Source of the DNA: Deinococcus radiophilus
Lineage (GTDB): Bacteria > Deinococcota > Deinococci > Deinococcales > Deinococcaceae
NCBI RefSeq assembly: GCF_020889625.1
Contig: NZ_CP086380.1
Span: forward strand, 453,001 to 517,000
DNA: 64,000 nt
Reading direction: 5' to 3'
Shown: one piece after another, positions 37,274 through 46,114 of the stretch
Layout: the number at the start of each line of letters is the position of its first letter
How positions within the stretch are numbered: position 1 is the first letter of the stretch
Program-made: the position numbers and the translations under genes
Notes under the pieces: model-generated
The model's input: the letters and a program-made list of their open reading frames with translations, nothing else
Databases searched by the model: none
What the model was told of the DNA's origin: nothing

Positions 37274-38008
37274 ATGTCCCAGCCCGCTGCGCCCTGCGAT
37301 GATCTCAGCCCTGGCCAACAGTTTCGTCAGGGCTTTCTGGCGATGGTGCCGCTGTGGTTGGGCATGATGCCGTTTGCTGTCGCCTACGCGGTCACGGCGC
37401 GGGCAGCGGGCCTCAGCGTGCTGGAAACCTCCCTGATGAGCCTGACCGTCTTTGCGGGGGCTTCACAGTTTGCGGCGGCGGGGATGCTGGGTCAGGGTGC
37501 TGCAGGCCTGGGCATTGTCGCGGCCACCTTTTTGTTGAATGTGCGCCACGTGCTGTATGGCCTGAGCCTGTCGCGCCAGATTCCGTTGTCGTCAGGGCAG
37601 CGAGCGCTGGCCGCTCAATTCCTGACCGACGAGGCTTATGGAGTAGTTACGGTGGCTGGGCGGCAAGACCCGTCGCGGCTGACGTTTGCCTTCCTGATGG
37701 GCGCACAGCTGAGCCTCTATGCCGTGTGGAATCTGTTTACGCTGGTCGGCGCGCTGGCCGGTGAAATCTTGCCTCCACCTGAACAGTTGGGCGCAGGGGT
37801 CATTTTCCCGCTGGCCTTTCTGGGTTTGCTGGTACCCCTGCTCACCCACCGCTTGCCGGTCCTGGTGGCGCTGCTGAGCGGCCTGCTGGCTTGGGGGCTG
37901 GCGCAGCTGCTGCCCGGCGGCCTGGTGGTGTTGCTGGCCGGGGTGGGCGGGGCGCTGCTCGGTGCCTACTGGGAAACGCGCCGTGCAAGTGATGCAGGCC
38001 CAGCGTGA
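37274..38008 (+). CDS. azlC: AzlC-type branched-chain amino acid exporter subunit
   Basis: AzlC is the large subunit of a two-component exporter for branched-chain amino acids and analogues in the inner membrane. The 244-residue protein has the family opening (FRQGFLAMVPLWLGMMPFAV), AGASQFAAAGMLG, TFLLNVRHVLYGLSLS and FLTDEAYGV, with about six membrane segments. The azlD gene overlaps its end by 4 nt, so the two subunits are made together. No Lrp-like regulator is adjacent. Confidence 0.92.
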   Translation: MSQPAAPCDDLSPGQQFRQGFLAMVPLWLGMMPFAVAYAVTARAAGLSVLETSLMSLTVFAGASQFAAAGMLGQGAAGLGIVAATFLLNVRHVLYGLSLSRQIPLSSGQRALAAQFLTDEAYGVVTVAGRQDPSRLTFAFLMGAQLSLYAVWNLFTLVGALAGEILPPPEQLGAGVIFPLAFLGLLVPLLTHRLPVLVALLSGLLAWGLAQLLPGGLVVLLAGVGGALLGAYWETRRASDAGPA

Positions 38009-38328
38009 GTGGGTTGCTGACCATCGGATTGATGTGGCTGGTGACCTACCTGCCACGCTTGCTGGGGCTGCACCTCGGCCACTTGCGACTCCCTCCCTTC
38101 TGGCAGGCTTTTCTGGCCTATATCCCGGTCAGTGTCTTTGCTGCGCTGACCCTGCCAGACGTACTGGGTAGTTCAGAGTGGCCCCAGCGCCTGGTGGGGT
38201 GCGCAGCGGGCGGGCTGATCATCTGGCGAACCCGTCAGCTGGCTGCCGGCATCCTGGGTGGTTTTGCGGTGTACTGGGCGGTTCGGGTGCTGCTGGGGGA
38301 TAGCCTGCTGCATTTCCCTGGCTCCTGA
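38005..38328 (+). CDS. azlD: AzlD-type branched-chain amino acid exporter subunit
   Basis: The small subunit has 107 residues and three to four membrane helices. It shows the AzlD pattern: an N-terminal helix with WLVTYLPRLLGL, RLPPFWQAFLAYIPVSVFAALTLP and a C-terminal ILGGFAVYWAVRVLLG. Translation starts at GTG 38005 inside the azlC stop (GTGA), a coupled arrangement expected for two subunits of one complex. Confidence 0.9.
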   Translation: MSGLLTIGLMWLVTYLPRLLGLHLGHLRLPPFWQAFLAYIPVSVFAALTLPDVLGSSEWPQRLVGCAAGGLIIWRTRQLAAGILGGFAVYWAVRVLLGDSLLHFPGS

Positions 38329-38380
38329 GCCCTCCCGCACAAATCGCCGTTTCATACCGATGGGGTATGCTGTGGCCTGA

Positions 38381-40036
38381 ATGACGGCAGAAGAAGTGCG
38401 GATTGGCGACAGATACACGGTGCTGCGGACGCTGGAAGAACAGGGCAACCTGACCCTCAGCGAGGTGCAGGGTCCGGGCGGGGAGCCGCTGCGGCTGGCC
38501 TGGTTCGATATCGATACTCCGGAGCAGCGCCGTGAATTTTTCGCTTACCGTGACGCGCTGCGGGCGCTACAACCAGCGGGTCTGGTGGAGTTGGTCGCTA
38601 CCCCGGAAGCCAATTACGCGGTGTGGCGGCCAGTCGAGGGGCTGACCCTGGGTGAATTCGCCTCACTTCCTGCGCGGCCTGCCGAGGGTCTGGACGCTCT
38701 GCGCCTGCAAACCCAGCACCTCGCGGAATACGGCTATGCCCTGAGCGACGCCGACGTGGTCATGACCGGACGGGGCAGGCAGCAGGCCACCCTGGCCTAT
38801 CTGCACCCCGCCCCGCAGCGCACCGACGCCGAAATTGCCCGGCTGAATGCTCCGCTGCTGCGCCCAGTCTTTGAAGGACGCACCCAGCAGCGCCGCGCCG
38901 ACAACGTGAACTGGCTGTCGTTTGTGCCGGGCTTGCTGCTCCTGGGGGCCGCTGGCTGGTACGGATATCAGGCCACTCAGGCCTATCTGAACCCGTCGGT
39001 GGGTGTGGTGCAGGATGTCACGGGTCTGCCTGCCAACGACGCCGGACAGCGTCTGGCCGACAGCGGTTTCCGGGTGGCCTACGCTGAGGGTGAGGGCAAT
39101 GAGGCGGCCATCGGCTCCGTACTGCGCCAGGAGCCGGAAGGCGACACCAACATGCCACTGGGCCGCCTGGTCACACTGACGGTCAACAGCCCGCCTGACC
39201 TGACGGTGCCGCGCATCGAAGACCTCTCGCTGGAACGTGCCAAGGTTAACCTGACCGAGAGCGGCTTCCGGCTGGGCCAGGTCACTGAGATTGACGGTAC
39301 GCCTACCCAGACGCCGGAAGGCCGGATTATCTCGCAGGATCCACCAGCGGGCCTCTCCACCCAGCGCGGTCAGAGCGTGAACGTGCTGGTGTCTACCGGC
39401 ATTGCGGGCAAGGAAACCTGGATTCCTGACCTGACTGGCCTGGACTTTACCTCGGCCCGTGAGCATGCCCGCACGGCGGGGCTGGTGATCACCGAGGTCG
39501 AATCGGAAGAAAGCGACCTTCCCGAAAACACCGTGATCTCCCAGAGTCCGGCACCTTACACCCGGATCGGCAGTGGTGAGCAGATGGAGCTGACAGTGGC
39601 CGCGCCCAAATTCAGTGAGCCGCCCAGTCAGGTGGGGGCGCTGCCGGTCCCGCCCGCCTATGTGCCGCCCGCCGCGCCGCCGCCTCTGCCGGAGACAGAA
39701 CCCGGTCCGGTTCCAGCCACACCGCCGCAGTCCACACCGGGCACCCCCGCGCAAACGCCAGACGAGCCACAGGCCGCGCCTCAAACGGCCCCGGCTGCCG
39801 AGACGCCTGCGGCCCAGACACGCAGCGTGCAGCTGAACTACGAATTCCCGGCAGACCTGCCGCCCGGAAGTTACTCTATTGCTGTGCGTGATGAAGCGGG
39901 TCAGCGGGTGCTTATGGGGGCGACTTCCAGTGAGCAACTTGCAGGCGCCCGCGCTTCGAGCGCTGTGCAGGTCACGGGGCAGGCCACCTTCATCATCCTG
40001 CGTGACGGCGAGGTCTTCGCCACCTCCACCCCGTAG
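38381..40036 (+). CDS. PASTA-domain membrane protein with pseudokinase-like N-terminus
   Basis: The 551-residue protein is laid out like a PknB-type receptor kinase but is not an active kinase. Residues ~6-180 resemble a kinase N-lobe (GDRYTVLRTLEEQG, AVWRPVEGLTLGEF), with no VAIK Lys, HRD or DFG. One membrane helix (WLSFVPGLLLLGAAGWYGY) follows, then three PASTA repeats at ~205-405 (VGVVQDVTGLPANDAGQRLA, TVPRIEDLSLERAKVNLTES, WIPDLTGLDFTSAREHARTA). A Pro-rich spacer of ~80 residues leads to a small C-terminal beta domain. PASTA repeats usually bind muropeptides or lipid II, so it may sense or organise the cell wall. TATGCT (38366-38371) is 9 nt before the ATG. Confidence 0.88.
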   Translation: MTAEEVRIGDRYTVLRTLEEQGNLTLSEVQGPGGEPLRLAWFDIDTPEQRREFFAYRDALRALQPAGLVELVATPEANYAVWRPVEGLTLGEFASLPARPAEGLDALRLQTQHLAEYGYALSDADVVMTGRGRQQATLAYLHPAPQRTDAEIARLNAPLLRPVFEGRTQQRRADNVNWLSFVPGLLLLGAAGWYGYQATQAYLNPSVGVVQDVTGLPANDAGQRLADSGFRVAYAEGEGNEAAIGSVLRQEPEGDTNMPLGRLVTLTVNSPPDLTVPRIEDLSLERAKVNLTESGFRLGQVTEIDGTPTQTPEGRIISQDPPAGLSTQRGQSVNVLVSTGIAGKETWIPDLTGLDFTSAREHARTAGLVITEVESEESDLPENTVISQSPAPYTRIGSGEQMELTVAAPKFSEPPSQVGALPVPPAYVPPAAPPPLPETEPGPVPATPPQSTPGTPAQTPDEPQAAPQTAPAAETPAAQTRSVQLNYEFPADLPPGSYSIAVRDEAGQRVLMGATSSEQLAGARASSAVQVTGQATFIILRDGEVFATSTP

Positions 40037-40045
40037 GCCCGGCGC

Positions 40046-41182
40046 ATGATCTACCTGGACTACGCGGCCACCCATCCCATGACCGAGGCTGCACTGGCCG
40101 CCTATGCCGAGGCGGCGGCGCTGCCGGGCAACCCGTCCAGCGTGCATGCGGCGGGGCAGCAGGCACGCGAACGACTGGAAGAGGGCCGCGCCCGTATGGC
40201 TCAGGCGTTTGGCGTGGACCCCCGGCGGCTGACCCTCAACAGTGGTGGCACCGAAGGGGACAACGCTGTGCTGTTCGGCGCGGCGCAGGCGTATGAGCAG
40301 GCCAAGGGCCGCCCCGGCCACCTGATTACCAGTCAGACCGAGCATTCGGCGGTGCTGGCCCCGGCCCGTCTACTGGCCGAGCGTGGCTGGGATGTGACCT
40401 GGCTGGCTCCAGACCGTTACGGGCGGCTGAGTCCAGATGGGCTGCTTGAGGCCCTGCGGCCAGACACGGCGCTGGTCAGCCTGCACCATGCGGGCAACGA
40501 GATCGGGACCATTCAGCCCACCGCTCAGCTGGCTGCTGTGGCTGCCGAAGCTGGTGTGCCTTATCACACCGATGCGGTCCAGGCACCTGGCGTGTTGCCC
40601 ATAGACCTGGAGGCATGGGGCGTGACCTACGCGACTTTCAGCGCCCACAAGTGGGGCGGGCCGCGTGGGGTGGGGGTGCTGTATCAGGCGCGGGGCGCAG
40701 ACCTGCCTGCGCAGCAGGTGGGCGGCGGGCAGGAGAGTGGTCTGCGCGCCGGAACCCAGAACACCGCCGGAGTGTACGCAGCGGGGGTGGCCCTTACCGC
40801 AGCGGAGGCCGCCAGGGAAACGACCTTTGCCCATCTGCGGGCTTTGCAGACTCAATTTGTTGGCCTGGTCGGCGACCTGCCGGGCCTTAGCTTCAACCAT
40901 CCGCCAGACGGCAGCCCCAAGGTCGTCAACCTGACCCTAGACGGAGCTGACGGTGAAGCCCTGCTGATGAATCTGGACATGCTGGGGATATGTGCGAGTG
41001 CCGGGAGTGCCTGTGCCGCTGGGACCATGCAGCCCAGCCATGTGCTGACGGCCCTGGGCCTGAGCGAGGTGGACGCCCGCGCCAGCCTGCGCTTCAGCTT
41101 TGGCGCAGCCACCACTGCCGCCGAAGTAGAGCAGGCGGCAGCGGCCCTGCGTCAGGCTGCCGAGTGGTCCCGGCTGACCTGA
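40046..41182 (+). CDS. Cysteine desulfurase (NifS/IscS family)
   Basis: This PLP enzyme removes sulfur from cysteine for Fe-S clusters or thiolated tRNA. The 378-residue protein shows IYLDYAATHPMTEAALAAY, the cofactor His in TSQTEHSAVL, HTDAVQAPGV, the PLP Lys in FSAHKWGGPRGVGVLY, and the catalytic Cys in SAGSACAAGTMQPSHVLTAL near residue 320. That loop is of the long IscS type. It starts 10 nt after the PASTA gene, which suggests co-transcription. No iscU or suf gene is adjacent. Confidence 0.93.
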   Translation: MIYLDYAATHPMTEAALAAYAEAAALPGNPSSVHAAGQQARERLEEGRARMAQAFGVDPRRLTLNSGGTEGDNAVLFGAAQAYEQAKGRPGHLITSQTEHSAVLAPARLLAERGWDVTWLAPDRYGRLSPDGLLEALRPDTALVSLHHAGNEIGTIQPTAQLAAVAAEAGVPYHTDAVQAPGVLPIDLEAWGVTYATFSAHKWGGPRGVGVLYQARGADLPAQQVGGGQESGLRAGTQNTAGVYAAGVALTAAEAARETTFAHLRALQTQFVGLVGDLPGLSFNHPPDGSPKVVNLTLDGADGEALLMNLDMLGICASAGSACAAGTMQPSHVLTALGLSEVDARASLRFSFGAATTAAEVEQAAAALRQAAEWSRLT

Positions 41183-41192
41183 CGCCGCCCAT

Positions 41193-41233
41193 AAAAAATA
41201 GAAGAGGGGGCCGAACCGGCCACCCTCCTTCTA
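41193..41233 (-). terminator. Terminator after the 108-aa protein gene
   Basis: On the minus strand TAGAAGGAGGG (41223-41233) pairs with CCCTCTTCTA (41199-41208) with one bulge, and an inner GGCCGGTTCGGCC hairpin fills the loop. A run of six T (41193-41198) follows. It faces the desulfurase gene stop. Confidence 0.8.
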
Positions 41234-41260
41234 TACGCTTCTATGCGCTTGCCTGTGGCT

Positions 41261-41587
41261 TTAGCGGCTCAGGTTCTGGGCGCTGTCGTCCAGCAAGCGG
41301 CCCAGGGTCTGCAGCTGATCTGCCGAGTCCGAGTCGGCGCTGCTGGCGGCCCGCTGGGTGTCGGACGCCAGCTCCGAGAGCAGGGCTGCAACGGTCGCGC
41401 CGTCAATATCACCACTTTGCAGGTGCTCATGCAGCGCCCGCAGGTTGTCCTCAATGTCCCGTGCACCGGGGAAGTCTTGGCCGGACAGGGTGCCCAGCCA
41501 GCCTTCGATGTTGTCCGCCGCGCCCTGAATGGCGAGGTTCTGAATTCCGCGTTGCAGTGCCGTGACCGTGTGTTCCAAGATACCCAT
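41261..41587 (-). CDS. Hypothetical protein, 108 aa
   Basis: I do not recognise the family. It is predicted almost entirely helical and acidic (MGILEHTVTALQRGIQNLAI, DNLRALHEHLQSGDIDG, LLSELASDTQRAAS). The start ATG 41587 has a strong GGAGGAA Shine-Dalgarno. An IS4-type element lies about 97 bp upstream, close enough to have separated it from, or given it, an upstream promoter. A clear terminator follows. Confidence 0.75.
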   Translation of the reverse strand: MGILEHTVTALQRGIQNLAIQGAADNIEGWLGTLSGQDFPGARDIEDNLRALHEHLQSGDIDGATVAALLSELASDTQRAASSADSDSADQLQTLGRLLDDSAQNLSR

Positions 41588-41675
41588 CGTTCTTCCTCCA
41601 ATGTCTAAGCGACGGTGCAGTCCAGGCCCTCCGGCTCGGGGCACCGGACAGCGGCGGGTCGAATGTGGCTGCTTC

Positions 41676-41684
41676 GTTCCTGAC
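41676..41684. repeat. Target-site duplication, left copy (GTTCCTGAC)
   Basis: GTTCCTGAC directly flanks the left inverted repeat of the IS4-type element and is repeated at 42861-42869 beyond its right end, marking the insertion event. Confidence 0.9.
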
Positions 41685-42860
41685 CTCAGTACCTGACAGG
41701 TTGCCTTTCGGCCCCTCCTGGCGCGGGAAATGGAGTCCTCAAGAGGTCCAGGAAGAGCCTGAATTTCTCCCCGCCCCACCGCAGCGCACGGCTCAGCTCC
41801 TCATACCCATACCTCGCCCTGCTGACCGCAGGGCGACCATGTTTTTTGACACGTATGGGCCTTGCTGCCGCTCGCCATTCCCCCACACGCAGCATCCAGG
41901 TCAAGGCCAGGGTCAGCAGACCAAACAGGTTTCCTACACGCTCCGGGTTGGTCATGTGGGTTTGCTCCAGATTCAACCCTCTGGATTTCATGGCTGAGAA
42001 GGTGGTCTCTATGGCCCAGCGCTGCCTATAGATGGTGAGCGTGTCCCAGACGGATAAGTCTGAAGCGATGATGACCCGCTCTCCCTCTGGGGAGAGCGTC
42101 GCGACTACTCGCATCCAGCCGCCCTGAACCCAGACCTTGTCAAACAGGGCACGTATTTGACCCGGCTCCAGTGACGCGAAACAGTCACGAGCATATTCAC
42201 CGTCTACCACGGTATTGGCCCGAATACGAATGCATCTTTTGATCCCGCTGCGCCGCAAAAACGTGAACCACTTCTGACCGAGAAACTCCCTATCCGCGAT
42301 CAGGACCTTCCACCTGCGTGCGGGTAGGTGTTTCAGCAGCTGACCGACCAGCATCATACGTGCCCTGGATTCACTGTTCCCGCCGTGCTTCAGTTCTTTC
42401 CAAGCAAGTGGAAGAGTAACGTTGCCCAGCACCACGCCGATGACCAGCAGGTTGAGGTGAGACTGGCCGAGCTTCCAGTTGGTGCGGTCCATGATCAGGG
42501 TCAGTTTTCCCTCAGGCAGCAGTGGAAGCAGGACATCTTGGATGTCCTGCTGGGTCAGACCAGCACCATGCAGCACACGAGCCACCATACGCGTGATGGA
42601 CGGTGTCGTCGCAGCACGGTCAATATGGAGCGCGATCTTGCGGTGGAGGGTGGACTCTGCCTGTAAAATGCCGAACAGGACTTCTGCAACGCAGCGCAGA
42701 CGGTCCATGCGGTGGTGTGGGAGACGCTCTTTCAGGTAGGTCACGAATGTGTCAACATTCGTCAGGGCGGCTTGGTTCGGTTTCACACCTCCATAAGCCG
42801 CCCTGCTTCATATTTTTCTGCGATCCAGACAACGTTTCCTTCAACCTGTCAGGTACTGAG
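41685..42860 (-). mobile_element. IS4-type insertion sequence, 1176 bp
   Basis: The ends are perfect 19-bp inverted repeats, CTCAGTACCTGACAGGTTG (41685-41703) and its complement (42842-42860), flanked by a 9-bp direct repeat GTTCCTGAC. The single transposase frame is complete. The insertion is intergenic, about 97 bp upstream of the 108-aa gene and just after the stop of the 42871-43659 gene. Intact repeats and duplication suggest a recent insertion. Confidence 0.95.
41686..42786 (-). CDS. IS4-family transposase
   Basis: This 366-residue DDE transposase has Asp in [12 protein letters not shown] near residue 99, Asp in [14 protein letters not shown] near residue 163, and the YREK-type motif as [20 protein letters not shown] near residue 252 with the catalytic Glu. 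These are hallmarks of the IS4 family. The start is ATG 42786, 56 nt inside the right inverted repeat. The last codons run into the left inverted repeat (ERQPVRY). Confidence 0.93.
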   Translation of the reverse strand: MKPNQAALTNVDTFVTYLKERLPHHRMDRLRCVAEVLFGILQAESTLHRKIALHIDRAATTPSITRMVARVLHGAGLTQQDIQDVLLPLLPEGKLTLIMDRTNWKLGQSHLNLLVIGVVLGNVTLPLAWKELKHGGNSESRARMMLVGQLLKHLPARRWKVLIADREFLGQKWFTFLRRSGIKRCIRIRANTVVDGEYARDCFASLEPGQIRALFDKVWVQGGWMRVVATLSPEGERVIIASDLSVWDTLTIYRQRWAIETTFSAMKSRGLNLEQTHMTNPERVGNLFGLLTLALTWMLRVGEWRAAARPIRVKKHGRPAVSRARYGYEELSRALRWGGEKFRLFLDLLRTPFPAPGGAERQPVRY

Positions 42861-42869
42861 GTTCCTGAC
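42861..42869. repeat. Target-site duplication, right copy (GTTCCTGAC)
   Basis: This is the second copy of the 9-bp direct repeat flanking the IS4-type element, immediately outside the right inverted repeat and 1 nt before the stop codon complement of the neighbouring gene. Confidence 0.9.
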
Positions 42870-42870
42870 T

Positions 42871-43659
42871 TTATCTGCGCCCCTCTGAAATGTGTTTGAC
42901 CGGACTTGGGAAGAACTTCAGGCGATTCTTGTTTTCGGCGGTGTGACGGCGCAGGCCGCTTACATCGCCCAGCGGCGGACGGTTTTTCGTGGTAAAGGGG
43001 GTGTCATCGGCGGGTGGACACTGCGCCGTCCTGAGCCGGTAGCGGCTCACTTCCGCCACCAGGTCAGCGCGGCCATCGCCGTTCACGTCCTCTTTGCGCC
43101 AGTCGCCCAGGCGGGTCACCGTTACCGGATTCTGCCCACAGTTCTGGATTTCACCGTTCAGCAGCACTTTTTCGCTCGCTTTGCGGCTGTCGGCGGTTAC
43201 CAGGGTCAGTTTGGAGCCGTACATGACATAGTGGCCCCGGCAGGCCAGGGCGTCGCGCCCGTCAAAGCGGCGGAACTTCAGGCACTCCCGCGCCGTCACG
43301 TCGGGGGTATGGTAAACCGCCTTCCAGCGGCCAGCCTCGCGGCGCAGCAGGGTCACACCGTCGCAGGCGTCCGACTGGGCCACACAGAGGTTCAGCAGCG
43401 CTTCTTGGCGGCCTGGGGCCGTGAAGCTGCCGAAGGTCACATCGGTGGGAACGCGGTGATTCATCACCGGGATTTTTGCACCATTGCCACCGATGGGCAA
43501 AAATTCAACCTGGCAGCCGGATTTGCCCGCGCAGTAAGCTGCGCCTAGTACCCGCGCCTGGTGGGCGTCGGGGCGCACGCTGTCGGTCTTCACCTGAGGC
43601 GGCGCGGCGTTCCAGGCAGGCAGCGAAACGGCGGCCAGTATCAGCAAAGAAGTGATCAT
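42871..43659 (-). CDS. Exported protein, 262 aa, Cys-rich
   Basis: A short signal peptide (MITSLLILAAVSLPAWNAAP) precedes a secreted domain with several Cys pairs (AAYCAGKSGCQVEF, LCVAQSDACDG, ECLKF, ALACRGHY). One EF-hand-like loop DVNGDGRADLVAEV near residue 205 is typical of calcium-binding FG-GAP/VCBS repeats. The family is not recognised. The start codon lies inside a 42-bp perfect palindrome, with no Shine-Dalgarno, which is unusual. The 3' end is 1 nt from the IS target duplication, but the reading frame is not altered by it. Confidence 0.78.
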   Translation of the reverse strand: MITSLLILAAVSLPAWNAAPPQVKTDSVRPDAHQARVLGAAYCAGKSGCQVEFLPIGGNGAKIPVMNHRVPTDVTFGSFTAPGRQEALLNLCVAQSDACDGVTLLRREAGRWKAVYHTPDVTARECLKFRRFDGRDALACRGHYVMYGSKLTLVTADSRKASEKVLLNGEIQNCGQNPVTVTRLGDWRKEDVNGDGRADLVAEVSRYRLRTAQCPPADDTPFTTKNRPPLGDVSGLRRHTAENKNRLKFFPSPVKHISEGRR

Positions 43660-43693
43660 CAGATCAATTTTTTAAAATTGATCTGATGATCAC
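43652..43693. repeat. Perfect 42-bp palindrome over a start codon
   Basis: Two perfectly complementary 20-base arms, GTGATCATCAGATCAATTTT and its complement, surround a 2-base centre (TT). The ATG of the 42871-43659 gene is within the left arm (43657-43659). The repeat lies 29 nt after the rlmN stop and is AT-rich. It may be an rlmN terminator, an operator, or a structure masking the start codon. Confidence 0.85.
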
Positions 43694-43721
43694 CTTTTAA
43701 TTTTCTGAAGGCAGGATGGAT

Positions 43722-44774
43722 TCAGGCCCCGGCGTGACCACTGGCCGCACCAGGCCGTTTGAGCGCCAGCTGTCCGCAGGCCGCCCCGGCGTCCTTGCCG
43801 CGTGAGCGCCGTACGCTGACGTCTACCCCCAGTCCCTCCAGGGTATCGTAAAACGCCTGAATCTTCTCCTCAGTGCTGCTGATGAAATTGCTGCCTTCCC
43901 AGGGATTCATCGGAATCAGGTTGACGTGGCTGACCATGCCGCGCAGCCGTTCGGCCAGCAATTCAGCCTGCCACAGATGATCGTTGATGCCGCGCAGCAT
44001 GGTGTATTCCATGGTGATGCGCCGCCCTGTCACCGCCTGATAGTCACGGGCGGCAGCCATGATCTCGTCAATCGAGTTGGCGCTGCCAGTCGGAATAATC
44101 TGCTGGCGGGTTTCCTCGTCGGGGGCGTGCAGGCTGATCGCCAGCTTGATTCCCAGATCGTCCTCTTCGGCCAGTCGGCGAATACCTTTGGCGATCCCGA
44201 CGGTGCTGAGGGTGACGCGGCGTTTGCTCATGCCCAGGGCGTCCGGGTGCAGCAGAATGCGGGCTGCCAACATGGTGTTGTCGTAGTTCAGCATCGCCTC
44301 GCCCATGCCCATAAACACCAGATTGCGGATCTCACGCGGCGCGATCCCTTCGCCGCCCGCGACGGCCAGCACTTGCCCTACGATTTCGCCGGGGGTCAGG
44401 TTGCGCCCAAAGCCCATCGCGCCTGTCGCACAAAAGGCGCAGCGGGCCGGGCAGCCCACCATCGTAGAGACACAGATGGTTTTGCGGTCCAGGTAGGGCA
44501 TATAGACCGCTTCCATCTGGCGGCCATCGGGCAGAGTAAAGAGATACTTGACGCTGCCGTCGTCGCTGCGGAAGGTTTCGATGTCTTTAAATGGGTTCAG
44601 CTGCCAGCCTGCCGCCAGCTCGGCGCGTAGCTCCGCCGGGAGGGTATGCATCTGCGCGTAATCACCTACACCATGCACAAAGACCCATTCCAACAACTGC
44701 CGCCGCCGGAAACCCGGCAAGGGGTAGTCGTCGGGGTGCAGGTCCAGCAGCAGGGGAAGGTGGGCAGCAGTCAT
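43722..44774 (-). CDS. rlmN: 23S rRNA (and tRNA) m2A methyltransferase RlmN
   Basis: RlmN is a radical-SAM enzyme that methylates C2 of A2503 in 23S rRNA and A37 in some tRNAs. The 350-residue protein has the CxxxCxxC cluster in [20 protein letters not shown] near residue 102, [28 protein letters not shown], and the C-terminal methyl-carrying Cys in [11 protein letters not shown]. The start is ATG 44774, with TAAACT (44783-44788) 8 nt upstream; a longer frame upstream lacks conservation. Confidence 0.95.
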   Translation of the reverse strand: MTAAHLPLLLDLHPDDYPLPGFRRRQLLEWVFVHGVGDYAQMHTLPAELRAELAAGWQLNPFKDIETFRSDDGSVKYLFTLPDGRQMEAVYMPYLDRKTICVSTMVGCPARCAFCATGAMGFGRNLTPGEIVGQVLAVAGGEGIAPREIRNLVFMGMGEAMLNYDNTMLAARILLHPDALGMSKRRVTLSTVGIAKGIRRLAEEDDLGIKLAISLHAPDEETRQQIIPTGSANSIDEIMAAARDYQAVTGRRITMEYTMLRGINDHLWQAELLAERLRGMVSHVNLIPMNPWEGSNFISSTEEKIQAFYDTLEGLGVDVSVRRSRGKDAGAACGQLALKRPGAASGHAGA

Positions 44775-44846
44775 CACAGGCCAGTTTAACGTGCGAAGGC
44801 GCCGCCAAATGGTGGGGGGATGATGGTTGGCCGGGGGTGCCTTCAA

Positions 44847-44869
44847 AAGAAAACCCCCCGAGATCGGGG
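44847..44869 (-). terminator. Terminator after the DUF4384/PEGA gene
   Basis: On the minus strand CCCCG and CGGGG form a short GC-rich stem (44856-44869), followed by the T-rich stretch GGTTTTCTTTTG. It lies about 30 nt after the stop codon. Confidence 0.65.
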
Positions 44870-44898
44870 AGCCTCTGTGCTGAAAGAGTTGGCTGGGC

Positions 44899-45984
44899 TT
44901 AGCGGAACAGCAGGTCCAGCAGGTTGATGGTGGTGGTGCGGGGAGCCTGGCTCAGGTTCACGCCGCCGTCACGGTTGACGGTAATGGTGGCGATCTCGGC
45001 AGCCTGGTTGGGGGCCACGATCACGATCTGGTACTGGCCGCGCTGCACGCTGGTGGTCAGCTGGCCGTTACGAATGGTGCCCACTTCGTTGCCGTTCATG
45101 AACACGCGGCCACCGTTCAGGTTGGAGCGCACGGTCACGTTGTAGGTGCTGGCCACGGGAGCCGGGGTTACGGGAGCGGGGGAGGTGGCCTGCGTACGGA
45201 AGTTCACGTCCAGATTGGTGGTCATGTTCTGCTGAATACGCACGGTGCTGCGGAATTCCTGGCTACCAGCGCGCACTTTGATGGGGTAGGTGCCGGGAGC
45301 AATGCCACTGAAGGTCTGATTGGCAGCGCCCAGGGTGCGGCCATTCAGGACGACCGAGGCATTGTTCACGTTGGTGCCCACGAACAGGCTGCCGGTACGG
45401 ACGGGGGTACGCTCGGCCACGTCAAAGAAGGCGGTGTCGGTCACCCAGCTGTTCTGGGGCAAGGGGTTGACCACGATGCTCAGGGCCTGGGCCAGGTTGT
45501 CCTGACCGCGCACGCTCACGGTGGCGAACTGGCTCTGGGCGTTTTCAAACTGAGCGATGTCGTTCAGGCTCAGCTCGGTCAGCGAGGCCAGGGCCAGCAC
45601 TTTGTTCAGGCCGGTAGGACCTTCAATGTCGAAGGTGTAGCCAGCGCCGGCCGGGGGGAAGGTCCAGGTCTGGTTGGCGCGCAGGAAGTTGGAGCCGCTG
45701 TTCACGCGGTTGGGCAGAATCTGGTTCACTTCACCGCTGGCGTCCACGTTGAACAGGTATACGTAAGCGTCACGGTTGGTCTTGACGTTCAGGGTGATGC
45801 TGTCGTCAATGCGGTAGGTCGGCACGGCGTTGCCGGTGCGGTCCTTGTCCACCGTCACGTCCACGGCCAGGTCAGGCTGGGTGGGGTTCACGATGATGCT
45901 CTGGGCGCTCAGGGTTTGGGCACCGGCGCTACCGGCCAGCAGGGTCAGGGGCAGGAGGGCCGCTTTCAGAATCTTTTTGTTCAT
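44899..45984 (-). CDS. Exported DUF4384 and PEGA-domain protein
   Basis: The 361-residue protein has a signal peptide ([20 protein letters not shown]), a DUF4384 domain ([20 protein letters not shown] and IPNRVNSG-like strand patterns near residues 55-130), and two PEGA repeats ([40 protein letters not shown]). Such proteins are exported and thought to bind surface structures. TAGCCT (45991-45996) lies 6 nt before the ATG, and a terminator follows, so it is monocistronic. Even base and codon use suggest a highly expressed gene. Confidence 0.88.
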   Translation of the reverse strand: MNKKILKAALLPLTLLAGSAGAQTLSAQSIIVNPTQPDLAVDVTVDKDRTGNAVPTYRIDDSITLNVKTNRDAYVYLFNVDASGEVNQILPNRVNSGSNFLRANQTWTFPPAGAGYTFDIEGPTGLNKVLALASLTELSLNDIAQFENAQSQFATVSVRGQDNLAQALSIVVNPLPQNSWVTDTAFFDVAERTPVRTGSLFVGTNVNNASVVLNGRTLGAANQTFSGIAPGTYPIKVRAGSQEFRSTVRIQQNMTTNLDVNFRTQATSPAPVTPAPVASTYNVTVRSNLNGGRVFMNGNEVGTIRNGQLTTSVQRGQYQIVIVAPNQAAEIATITVNRDGGVNLSQAPRTTTINLLDLLFR

Positions 45985-46053
45985 GGCCCTAGGCTAAGGC
46001 GCCGAACTTGACGGGCCATGAGACGTGTGGGGGACAAGGTTAATGGTGTTTCA

Positions 46054-46090
46054 GTCCACCGTCAGACCTGTTTGGAATCTGACGGTGGAC
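46054..46090. other. 13-bp perfect hairpin downstream of the FtsX-like permease gene
   Basis: GTCCACCGTCAGA (46054-46066) pairs perfectly with TCTGACGGTGGAC (46078-46090), loop of 11 nt. It lies 25 nt after the permease stop codon. No T run follows on either strand, so it may be a 3'-end stabiliser or factor-dependent terminator. Confidence 0.55.
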
Positions 46091-46114
46091 CGGTTGGGGT
46101 AACGATGGGGCAGC

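Noticed and set aside
38663..40345. A 560-codon open frame on the minus strand opposite the PASTA and desulfurase genes
   Set aside because: It is a shadow of GC-rich codons in the opposite strand, with no recognisable domain, while both plus-strand genes have clear family motifs.
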